DNA of 64,000 nt from Eimeria necatrix (lineage: Eukaryota; Apicomplexa; Conoidasida; Eucoccidiorida; Eimeriidae), in assembly GCF_000499385.1 (NCBI RefSeq), contig NW_013653353.1, positions 1 to 64,000 of the forward strand, given 5' to 3'. Made by a program: the position numbers and the translations under genes. Positions within the stretch are counted from its first letter, which is position 1. The number at the start of each line of letters is the position of its first letter. The notes beneath the pieces were generated by a model, which saw nothing but the letters and a program-made list of their open reading frames with translations, ran no database searches and was not told the origin of the DNA. Below are positions 44,523-54,293 of the stretch, piece by piece.

Positions 44523-46551
44523 TTAGTAGATATTCCACAAGTTCTCGAACTCTGCACAGATGCTGCTGCAGCAAACCTGGGACACCGCACGTAGCAAACT
44601 AGGACAGCCCTGTAGATCAGATTTCAGGCTCTTTCTGGCACATATCTACGCCTACACATAGTCAATATTCCACGGAGCATGGCAAGAAGATAGCTTTGTG
44701 GATAGTTTTGCATCGCCTTATTCAATAAATAGTTCCGCAAATGCTGTTGCATGGTACACCACCGACTTGATAACCTAATGGGTAGCTGAAAAAAGAAAGG
44801 AAATACATGTCGAGCTTACTGCTGCACTCAATCCACAGGGAGCGATGGAAATGCACTCCTCTGCCAGCTCGCTGTTAGTGGCTGCGGGTACACGCAAAAG
44901 CGGAGCTGCCAGAAACTTCGGCTCACTACCCCACAGTGGTCCAGAAATACTCCAAGTTAGCTGTGGCGCCGTTCCAGTGAGGACGTTCTTATTGCCTTAC
45001 TGGGGTTTGCGTGGGCAACAGCGCCAACAAGGAATAAAACTGGGTTCTTTGTATCTTGAAACTGTTGTACAAAATCACCGAGATCTACCGGACGGCCTTG
45101 AGTGGATAGGGCTGCGCGAGCAGAATACAAATGTCAAAGAAATGATTTGGAGGTTGCTGCTGCTCGCAGCTATAAAACGACTGCCCACTAAAACGCGCAA
45201 AAGGTACTACACGTGTCTCCACGTTGATAGCAAGGGCCCTAAAACGATGACGCCTCTTCAGAAATGCCTACTTCTGTCCGCATCGCGGAGACGCGGTGCG
45301 GCGATAGACCATTGTCGCTCACCAATTTTCCTGCTGCCCACCGGCAGAAAGAGATTTGAGTCATTTTTTGTCACCTGTTGCAGCAAAAACCGAGCCCCGT
45401 GTGTCTGCAGTAGGGTTGCGTCGTAGGAAGTGCTGCTCAAGTTAGCCACTGGTTGGATCGATTACAAACGTCAGATTAGAGTCGCTTGGTGTCTTACTTG
45501 CATAAGTGTCACATTCTTTTCCACAGCACGTATCCGCCGAGTGTGCAACAGGTTAACTGAGGTTCACAGAAATTCCATACTAAGTGACAACTGGGCAAAC
45601 AATACAAAGTCCCCCGCGGCTACAACAGCCGTTTGTTAAGGGTCAGAAGACCGTATGTTCACTCTTTCGGCGGGCAAGTACAACGAGCTCGAGGTGCGCC
45701 CGCAAACAGTTGCAAATTTAAGATAATTATTCAGGCATACTCATGAGCTTTCTGAATTCATCATATGTTGGTGGAACCCTGAGTTGCGGATGTACTTCAA
45801 TAAGCTGCCCACTTTGAGTTCGGATGAACACGCAAAGACGACCTGCCTGCAACATGACACGAACCAACGAAGTCTTGGCAGCATCAACCAAGAGAGCATC
45901 GCAGTACCGTTAAACGCTAGTGCTCCATAGTCTTTTCAAGAACATGGCACTCAAGTACTCACAAGCCGGATGACTGAAGTATCAAGAGCGCCTCTTTCCG
46001 GCTTACTTTGTTCAAGGGAGACTCCTGCAAGGCTATAAGGCATTGGTGCGTTATGTCTGGCCGTACATCCTTCACAACACCACAGAGCAGGAAAGAACAC
46101 CAAGAACCAGGAGTTACCGTGTCTTCCCACAGGCGCAGAAACCCTCTGCTCTGCGCAGTGATGATGCCTAGTTACTGGCATTCCGCGCCCTTCTCTTGAT
46201 GCCACAGTACTGCAAAGTCACACTGCGAGCCAAGCTTCGAGCAGACTACTTGGACTACTCGCAGGCTCACTGCGATACTCCTGTTTTCTTGCTGCAGCAA
46301 CTTCCGATGTTGGAACCCTTCAAGTAGTTGAAGAGAGCCTTCCCGTCCCTTAGCCAAATCCAGGACACTGAAACACACCGCAAATGATACAAAGGCTGGC
46401 CTCTTTTCTGGAAAGGGGCCACACCCAGGAGCCCACGTAGTCTGAGGCATTCGGGCGTGGCTTACGCATCTTCAAGCAAGACGACAACTTTCCTCCCCTG
46501 GAGACGATCTGCACGCTTCACTTCTGCTCTGGGTGCCACCTGCTCCCACAT
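44523..46551 (-). CDS. EMG1: EMG1/NEP1, 18S rRNA pseudouridine N1-methyltransferase, 9 exons
   Basis: SPOUT-class methyltransferase that modifies a conserved pseudouridine in SSU rRNA and is needed for 40S assembly in the nucleolus. Exons: 46551-46466, 46367-46271, 46150-46118, 46069-46007, 45846-45741, 45448-45323, 45084-45001, 44860-44820 and 44576-44523. All are GT-AG, all phases close, 229 residues (the family is usually about 230-250). Family landmarks in order: GRKVVVLLEDA, DVRPDITHQCLIAL, QESPLNKAGRLCVFIRT, LIEVHPQLRVPPTYDEFRKL, LPVGSRKI, NPVLFLVGAVAHANP (cofactor loop), ISIAPCGLSAAV and a C-terminal ICAEFENLWNIY. The loop region before LPVGSRKI is the least certain. The 48-base intron 46117-46070 is short. 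A 193-codon ORF on the other strand (44845-45426) is antisense to three exons and is not a gene. Confidence 0.88.
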
Positions 46552-46703
46552 TTCCGCCGAGCTAGGAGCGTTCGTCCCTGTCCACGTCTGGAGGCAACCC
46601 CACACCGGGGTGCCGCTCTACAGTCCAGCGGTATAACGCACTCCGGACCTACTTTTAATTCACTAGGGCGCAAAAATGAATCATAGAAGAATCAGATAGA
46701 GGA

Positions 46704-47154
46704 TCAGTGAATTGCAGAGGCTTGACACGTTGTAGTTGCAAGGCACTGTAAGCGCCGGTTGAGGCTACGACCTGCTGGCCAATACAGTACGACTGCAACA
46801 AATACAGGAAACACCACAATCTGAAAATCAAAAACAGCCCATACCGTTATACAAGTTGTCTATAACTTAGCAGTACTCCAATGGGGCTGGAATGAGGTTC
46901 GCCAGCGCATGCGGCGTGTCGATCAACTTCGATCCTGATCTACATCCAGAGTTCTGCTTCGGCTGCCCTCAGATATGAAGTGGATATCTGGGGTCTCCAA
47001 GAACATTTCAATGCCTAAGCTCCTTTGATTAACAGCACGTGATTTGTAGAGCCGATGGCCTCTTAGCCTAGCTGACAAATAAGTGAGTGCTCTTCTCAAT
47101 GATGTAGACGTTGACAAAAACGAGGACGATCTGATCATGCGTTTTTCTAGCCAT
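46704..47154 (-). CDS. Possible two-exon small membrane protein, 64 aa
   Basis: ATG at 47154 opens MARKTHDQIVLVFVNVYIIE to a GTCAGC donor (exon to 47077). A strong acceptor (TTTTTGATTTTCAG) begins exon 46820-46704, reading IVVFPVFVAVVLYWPAGRSL to a TGA. Both junctions are phase 0. The result is two hydrophobic stretches and a polar tail, resembling small ER-membrane subunits in general shape only. The donor is weak and an internal exon could be missing. It lies upstream of EMG1 on the same strand. A + strand frame with ATG at 47159 is the competing reading. Confidence 0.3.
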
Positions 47155-47371
47155 TGCAATGGCCTTCTACGTGATCAGAAGCGACGGCACATTAGTTTCA
47201 GTTGTCAGTTCCACGGCTGGATTGAGTGTATACCAGGCACCTCCCACGCGTCCGTTGCGGAGATGCATTCCTTACCATATTAAGATATCTGGGTGTGAAT
47301 CATTTAGACAACATGTTTCTACTATCAGGTCCGGAAAGGAAAAAAAATTCATTCCCAGAACAGCCCCCATA

Positions 47372-47425
47372 TGTAGTGCACAGCGCCTAGTGCTGCGACT
47401 ACGCAACTACCTGGCCCAGAGGGCA
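47372..47425 (+). repeat. LTR-like fragment
   Basis: TGTAGTGCACAGCGCCTAGT and GCTGCGACTACGC closely match the start of the LTR-like element at 47926. The match fades within about 50 bases, so this is a truncated copy. Confidence 0.6.
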
Positions 47426-47925
47426 GACCATCAGGCAGGTTGGATTATGGAACAGTGCTTCATACGCTGGCGTTTTTCGAAATCAGACGCCAAGGCAGCA
47501 GTTCTGTTAACTGCATGCGTCAATGTGGATAGCTTGGAGCTGAGCGCTGTGCAGGTTGGTGCATTCAGTGCTCGGGGAACAAAACCTGGGAAATACTGGT
47601 AATCCAGAGAGCCGCGTGTCGCCTATACCTCATGGTAGCGAATTTCCACCGATGTCCCGTTTCGATGCTTTTCCTTTCGCCGCGTCCTGCTGCCCCACTC
47701 CATGTGTACGCATGAGCAGCCTATTGTAAAAGTTTTTAATTATAGCTTATGCGGAATATAGTTTTCTGTAACACCTGGTGGGGGGAATAAGTGTAGAGTA
47801 TGATGCCCTAAATTCTGCAAACTACTTCGTTCGCACTACATCGCTACATCCAGCTAGCAGGAGATACAGAAGGTAGTGCTACGAGGGTTGTGGTTTAGGG
47901 TTGTGTGCCAGATCAATATGGGCAG

Positions 47926-48337
47926 TGTAGTGCGCGGCGCCTACTGCTGCGACTACGCTGCTTCCTGCCCCTCGAGAAGGCCTACAAACTACGCCTAGCG
48001 TAGCCCCATTCCTCGGACACTATAGCTTTATTCCATCGAAACACAACAATTCTTACTTGTTTCAAATCTGTCTGTTCGACTCGCCCCACTCTGGGAGCTC
48101 GCCTCCTAGGCCCTATGGGGAGGAGCCCCGCACTGGTGCCGGCGCTATCTCCAGCCCCAGTCTCCACACAATTTCCACACATTTCACGTATTCATTAGAA
48201 CTAATGGACAGTTTTTCTTACTTTCATCCTATTGGGAGGGTCCTGTCCTCCTCCAGTGTTGCGACCCCTTGTAGGTCGCTAGCTAGCTATCATCTCTAGG
48301 ACACTAGCCAGCCCCATTGTAGTGCCTGTGCACTACA
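47926..48337. mobile_element. LTR-like element, copy A (412 bp)
   Basis: Starts TGTAGTG and ends GCACTACA, so its ends are inverted repeats of the TG...CA type found in LTRs. It shares with copy B (51505-51802) a block around GGGGAGGAG, GGTGCCGGCGCTAT and CAGCCCCA, the TGTAGGTCGC/TGTTGGTCGC region and the last 25 bases including TGTAGTG(C/G)(C/G)TGTGCACTACA. The middle is diverged. No polyadenylation motif or primer-binding site was identified. It is either an old LTR or a solo LTR. Confidence 0.6.
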
Positions 48338-51300
48338 GCCAGTATGAGCACTGTTGAAAGTACGTCTGTGCAAGCAACCCTCCTAAGGTTGGAAACTATA
48401 ACTTTGTGGGGCAAAGAGCTCTCACGGTGAATGACACCCCACAGCTGTACACAGCAGCCGCTTAATTCGTTGTTGCGCCACTGAGCCATTTCTTGATTAG
48501 TCATCCACCTGCGAAGCACGCTCGTGATACGTTCACATGACCAGACATTCTGCAAAACGCTAATTGTTTCCCAACGAATTTAATTGGGGCAGAAATGAGT
48601 AACGTTACCCAGAATCGAATTCACCTCGACACACCCGCACAGCGGCGGATTAGGCCAACAAGACGCCGAAGCCCGTCAACAAATGGGCCTAGCTACGGCT
48701 TTGCCGGGTTGAACCGATAGTTGCCACAAGTGCACAGCATTCTTTATGTTGAGCGCCATACCATGGCCTCAATCAACAATACAGACGCGGCCACACGCAA
48801 GAGGCCGCAAAGTTAAATCTTTCCCCAGAGATGCTGTTCACCAAAGGTTCTGGACCAGCGATGCTGCGGAAGCAAGACACTGGAACGCTTAGAGAACAAT
48901 TCCCTCCTGCTTTCGTGCACTGAGCGAGCTAAAGGATACGGGCGCCGGGATGAACAGCTGGGCAGAAGTAAGGTGTGGAAAACTCCCACGCTTCTGCACC
49001 ACTAGCTGCGTGGACCGTATTCGGCAGATTGTATCCAAGATAAGGGGACCAACAAGAGCCCTTGGCTGAATTTAGGAAGATCGTTGCTTGAGGCGACAAC
49101 ATGCCTGTGGCGGTTCTTGTGCGTACTACTTGGCTAACCTTTCACTCAAGCCGCCCAGTTTCCAAACAAAAGGGCCAACGTAAAGTTTAAGGACTGACTG
49201 AATATATTGCAAGGCCGATGTGGAGCCGTGGAGCAAGAGTGGTAGAGCCGGCGGGGAGGATCGGAACTACGCCTCAGTGAAGGATCCACCAGAGCCAATC
49301 AACTTCATGCAGACAAAAGTGACAGTGACAGTGCTGCGGATCCACCGGCAACATGAACGGCATGGTGTGTTTTGAATGTAAGGGCAAGGGACATGCGGAG
49401 ATACTGTTTCTCACGGGGCTTGAAGGGTCGCAGGTTTGACGAACCCTGCAAATGTTGCGGAGGTGATGGCCCCTACAATAGAAATAAGGCACCTCAAACA
49501 GGCCAAAACAAGGGTACTACGAAGAAGAGATCGGCGCTAAAGGGGCCTATATAAACGAAAAGCTGTAGTTGGGTGCTTTGGTAGTATAACCATACAGAAG
49601 AGCAACTGCAGCAGTTGAACGCAAAGAGCAGGAGTTGCGTGCGGCAAGCCTAGCGGGCGCCAACGACACGGCGCACAGTTGCAGTGTGCAGTTGCTATAG
49701 ACCAGAACGCGACACAAGTTTCATCCAGCTGAAAGCAGAGGCAACTGGAGCAAGGGCAACAAGACACCATATCCATGTGAGATAGAGCATTGGCCAAGGA
49801 ATAGGTCGAAGAAGAGAAACATAGCTCACTAGAGAAAGAGCAGTATAGATACTGCGATTACTGTTAATGCGGAGGCTGATAAAGAGGATAAGGCAGGCAA
49901 CTTTTTGGGGACCCCAAGCGGGCGGGCCGCGTGGTGCTTCCAAAAGGAATGGACTGGGAACCACGCCGCGGTGATGGCGCGAGCAATTGTATATGGACCC
50001 AGCTGATGAACGTTAAGGGACTACAGCGCATGTACGAAGTCGGGCACTGTTTGTCCTTGAATGCAAAGTTATTCAAAATATGAGTGCGTCGGGCAGTTTA
50101 TTCAGCCAATCACGCTTCTGTGGAGGCGATTGCGGGTACAACTCCAGCGAAAAGCCTCCCATTTCAGTCTTGCCAATGGAGAGCAGTTACATTTTGCGGG
50201 GTGACAGGGCAGTGAACCCCTTCATATATTCGCGATGCTCACAGAGTATGAAGCAGTATTAGCATGTATCTGACCTGCAGGGCTGCCATCAGAAAAATTT
50301 CACTAAGCATCACGCCCTACTGGTATTGGGCAAATCCTTAGCAAAGCCTCAATGCACCGGGTCTCAACTCATATCATGCAGCTGTAGAATGGCCTCGTTA
50401 GGGTATTTTTCCATAAGCGCTTCTGCAGCTCCAAATACAATGCGTATCTATTCGTGCATGAAGCGTTCTGTGCTGGACGTAAGCGTCAGTGCCTTGTAGA
50501 GCACTGAGAGCCTGCTGAACACAAGGTAATGGCTAGTGGGATTAGTGTGCTCTTAACTAAATGATTTGTAGTGCGAATCACGGGCCTTTCAATGGGTACA
50601 TATGCCTGAAGTACGGCGGGGGTACAGTGATATGGGCGATGGGGCGCTCAGATAGGTGAGCAACTCTAGAACTGCTAAGCTGCTTTCACTCAAAAGCTGA
50701 AGGTCCTCAGGCACCGCTTATCAAACGATTGTCATTCGCACTATAAACTTGTTGCGTCATTTGCACCACAGTTTAAGATACACGAGGCATTAACGGCTCC
50801 AGCTCACCATATATCTCTGTGAAGAAACTTCTGAAGGCCTGCAAACGGCGCATATCACTGAATTTTCACGACAAATTAGATAATTTCTTGTAAGAAATAT
50901 CAGTTACACGTATCCCTGCACCGTGCATTGACTGCAGTTCTGCTCCACGCGGATCATGTTTGGTGGGTGAAACTGACGATGAGAAATGCTTCTAACTTCC
51001 CCAGTGCTCAAATGTTATCTCATGGCACATCTTCCTTGTTTTCGTTTATTATAAAAGAAATGTCGTCTTTGGGGAGTGGAAAAGTTGGAACAAGCTGCGT
51101 ACATGATGAATGTGTTAGGTACGTTTCTATCCTTCGTTTCAAGCTGCATGTCCGCGGTGGACCAAGTTCGCTCTTCTACTTTAACATTGCCGTGTGAGGA
51201 CGCAGCTGGATGGTGGGCTGGGCAGTAGCAGTCTGACTTCAATGCTCTGCTAACGTTCTCAGGACCCGTCCTTAACGCTTCTCGCATAAGCAGATGGTAG

Positions 51301-51504
51301 GCAGCTTGTGAAGGCCACGTAACTCCAGCGTAGTGCTGAGACCTTATATGCGCTGCTACCTGCCCCACGAGTAGGGGCCTGTGATAACCTTCTAGCTTCG
51401 GCACATCTCCTTGAAATAACAGTCCATGTAGTTATTTCTAGGCTTCCAAAATCCTGGTTAACTCTACCATTGAGTTAACCACCCCCCAGAGACGCTTGGG
51501 TATT
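48338..51504. other. Decayed DNA between two LTR-like copies
   Basis: No intact gene. It contains a broken zinc-knuckle gag remnant at 49350-49490 and, on the minus strand at 51404-51250, a frame with spaced His/Cys residues (AHIRSQHYAG and, further on, KSDCYCPAHH) weakly like an integrase zinc-binding region. At about 3.2 kb it is too short for a complete gag-pol. Confidence 0.5.
49350..49490 (+). pseudogene. Frameshifted gag-like CCHC zinc-knuckle remnant
   Basis: One frame reads CFECKGKGH (C-x2-C-x4-H). The next frame carries on with MRRYCFSRGLKGRRF, so the full CCHC knuckle (GH, four residues, C) is split by a small indel. A second, degraded knuckle follows as CKCCGGDGPYNRNK, where the expected His and last Cys are lost. 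Two tandem knuckles are typical of retrotransposon Gag nucleocapsid. The surrounding frames are broken by stops. It lies between the two LTR-like copies. Confidence 0.6.
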
Positions 51505-51802
51505 TGTAGTGTTGTGATCCCCACGTCTTCCTACTCTTTACCGCTCAAACCCCTCGGGGTTCTTGCCTCCTTGGCCCTGTGGGGAGGAGTTCTGCACCGG
51601 TGCCGGCGCTATCGCCAGCCCCAATCTCCAGGTATTCACAGACAAGTCTAGTGTATACATGCTAATTTGCTGATAAATTGCCTTACTTGGGTACTAGTAA
51701 GAAGCTCCTGTCCTCGTTCATGGTGTTGACCTCCTGTTGGTCGCCAGGTAGCTATCTTCTTACGGTCACCAGCAAGCCTTATTGTAGTGCGTGTGCACTA
51801 CA
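51505..51802. mobile_element. LTR-like element, copy B (298 bp)
   Basis: Begins TGTAGTGTTGTG and ends GTGCACTACA, with the same inverted ends as copy A. Shares the GGGGAGGAG...GGTGCCGGCGCTAT...CAGCCCCA block at about 51580-51625, the TGTTGGTCGCCAGGTAGCTA stretch and the final TTATTGTAGTGCGTGTGCAC. Same orientation as copy A, consistent with 5' and 3' LTRs of one heavily decayed element or two solo LTRs. Confidence 0.6.
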
Positions 51803-52007
51803 CATTGTAGTGCTTTAGCCAATTGAGTCCCATGAGGTGGCCATAGGACATAGATATCACGCGGAAATTCCCCGCTGGACACCCGCTCGCAGAGCAAGTT
51901 GGTCTATAGTGCTCATCTTCGCAGTAGTAGCAATCATCCTGGTGAGCTTTGCAGGCTGAAGCATTTTGAGAAGAAACAGCTAGCTGTTCGATTCCGCTTA
52001 TCTCCAA
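51798..52007 (-). pseudogene. Second gag-like zinc-knuckle fragment, opposite strand
   Basis: The minus frame reads ACKAHQDDCYYCEDEHYRPTC, a C-x2-C-x3-H-x4-C knuckle (one residue shorter than canonical), then about 30 residues up to the LTR-like copy B. The frame has no ATG and no neighbouring capsid-like region. It is the remnant of a different element or of an inverted copy. It might be a host zinc-knuckle exon instead; nothing around it supports that. Confidence 0.45.
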
Positions 52008-52061
52008 ACCAAAACAAAAGAACCCCTTGAATGCATTTTAACAAAATACTTAGCTGTACTA

Positions 52062-52160
52062 CACGAGTTTGATCCTGGCTCAGGAAAAACGCAAGAGTCT
52101 TGTCTAACACATGCAATTTTGATAGTTAATAAAATATATATTAGAGAAGGTTTTTTCGTG
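52062..52160 (+). pseudogene. Fragment of an organellar (probably apicoplast) SSU rRNA 5' end
   Basis: ACGAGTTTGATCCTGGCTCA followed by GGAAAAACGC and TCTAACACATGCAA match the universally conserved 5' end of bacterial-type 16S rRNA, including the AGTTTGATCCTGGCTCAG block and the downstream ACACATGCAA. After that comes AT-rich DNA (TTTTGATAGTTAATAAAATA) unlike the surroundings but typical of apicoplast rRNA. The similarity ends by about 52160, so this is a nuclear insertion rather than a functional gene. Confidence 0.7.
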
Positions 52161-54293
52161 AGCTGCAATTGGGCATGGGCTAGTTGCTACTCAGCGGCAG
52201 CTCTAATGCATTGTTTTGGGCTCTCGTTTTCCGTGGAAATTAACCAGGAAAATACAGCCAGGAAATGAGCTGCACGGCAATGTAATCGCATTATTCAGAT
52301 CAGGCGGGTGCTCTGGAAAGAGTTGTCATTGCGTTTAACCGCCTTTAAAAGACACACTAACGAATTACAGGAATAGCAGCGATGCAAAACGGGCCTGCTG
52401 CTGAAGGTTGAAGGCAAGCGCAGGCTGAAGGTCTCCGTATCGCACTGGAAATGGTCCGTACCGTGGTAATGTCAAAACAAAGACCTGACTGTGCTGTTAG
52501 CACTCTGTACTATTCAAATGTAAGAGCTCCTTTATGGCATTGTTAATTTTCGGTGCTATGCTAAGTTGAGGACCCCCAAAGTGAGATGCTGCTGCGGAGA
52601 TAACAACTCGCGTTCTGTAGCTACCTTAGGTCTGGGTTAGTCAGCTCTGTGGTGCTCTTCTCAAGTCTTCTGCACTCTGAGACTGCTTTCTAGACACCTC
52701 GGAGGTGCCTTCGTGGGCTAGATCTGATCCGTTCCTGATCGCGTAGTTCTCGCTAGCCCTCACGCTCTTCGAGTGTGTAAGTTGCGCTCGCAATCTACTT
52801 TTCAGTGTTGCGTTAGTGCATTTCTGCGTCTGGCCCTCGCCAGTACCGTTGCTCTTGCAAAAGCTTAAATAGTGTCTCTAGAGGCACTCTAGAGACAGCT
52901 TCAGCAGTTTTTATGACCCAGTTGTAGTGGACCAACCCCAGCTGTACTCCTAGGTGTCTCGTCAGCAGCTATCTAATTTCGGTGCACTTCTTATTACTTA
53001 CCCAACAACCGTAATTCATTTGTCACAAGGCAGACCTGTCAGTTAAAAATTCCAGGGAATCCCACTCAGCAGTAGAACTGGGCGCTGTTCGCAGTGTCTA
53101 CTTGAATCCATAATCGTAAACCCTTGGACCGTATTACCACAAACTCTATGAGTCAACTTCCTAATCGTGAACCACGCTATGCGCGCAGTTTCTGGGGCCG
53201 CTACATGGCCCACTGAGTAGAGACAGGACGAGACTGTCACTACTGCCCTACTCACTGCTGCCCTACTCCAGTGCCTATGGAAACTCGGCACCTTTAAACT
53301 CACATAGAGCTTTGAATCGTCAAATTAGGGCAACCGCTGATTTGAGCATTAGTGTTCGACCACTACCCTCCAAGCAGGATAGCACGTCATTCACCAGGAT
53401 TGTAACCGTTTCCCAGATTAGTGGTACTGACTGCAGTGCCGACCAACAGATAATCGCAAGCGTCTGATCAAGGTGAAACGAAAGTTGTTTTCCAGTGTGA
53501 AACACTTCGAAATAGCTTGCTTGTGTCTGCTGTCGGACCCTTTCGACTCTCAGCCAAACTGCATCTGGCCATCGCAGTTTCCCCCAAATAATCCCCCTCA
53601 AACTACACCTTACCTACACCTACACGAGATGAAAAGTTTACTGAAGTTTCCGCCTCAGACATACTACTTATTTTATATTCGCGGTGCGCCTTGCCGCATG
53701 GCACGCAATCCGCATCCGCTACCGTTATGGTGGCTTCGCGGACGAAACAATGTGTTGTGAAAACTATACTCAAGACCAACACGCAGATTAGAGTTGCCTT
53801 TTTCTTCACGCAGAAGTGTATGACTGTCGGCTTGAAAGAGAGCATATTTGATATGCATGAAGTGCACTCCTCTCGTAGTGAGGAAGTACCCGAATCCTCT
53901 GATGCCTGGAGGAGAAAGTAGCAAACCTGTGAGCTGACACATCACACTAGCTTGGTCGCAACGTCCGCTGTGCCGCTCAGCAGGAACGAGGGCCTGCATA
54001 CAGTTAGGTCGTAGCTCAGGAACCTATTTACAGACGTAGCAGCTGGTTCTCACTAGAACTCTTCAGAGAGCATCAGGGAACCGCTGGGCAAAAGCGGCTA
54101 CGAGTACGAACAGTAAAGCCGACAGCTCCGCTGGCGATACGACACAATCAGTAGAAAGGTTGTCAAACACTCTGAAGACAGAGATGTATTCGAAAAAAAG
54201 CCGCAAGGCCACAACCCGCACACAAATATGGGGAGTGTGGCAGCTCGAATGGCCACCATCCTCCTTATTGCTTGGCATTCTTTCATTTTAGCT
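52161..54293. other. 2.1 kb without a firm gene
   Basis: Only short frames. Overlapping + and minus frames at 53600-54000 show no recognised motif. A short inverted repeat (CTCTAGAG...CTCTAGAG) lies at about 52875-52894. The 3' flank of the DDX49-type gene is at the right end. Confidence 0.45.

Noticed and set aside
44845..45426. 193-codon + strand ORF with ATG
   Set aside because: It is antisense to three EMG1 exons whose motifs (LPVGSRKI, NPVLFLVGAVAHANP, ISIAPCG) and phases are unambiguous on the minus strand.
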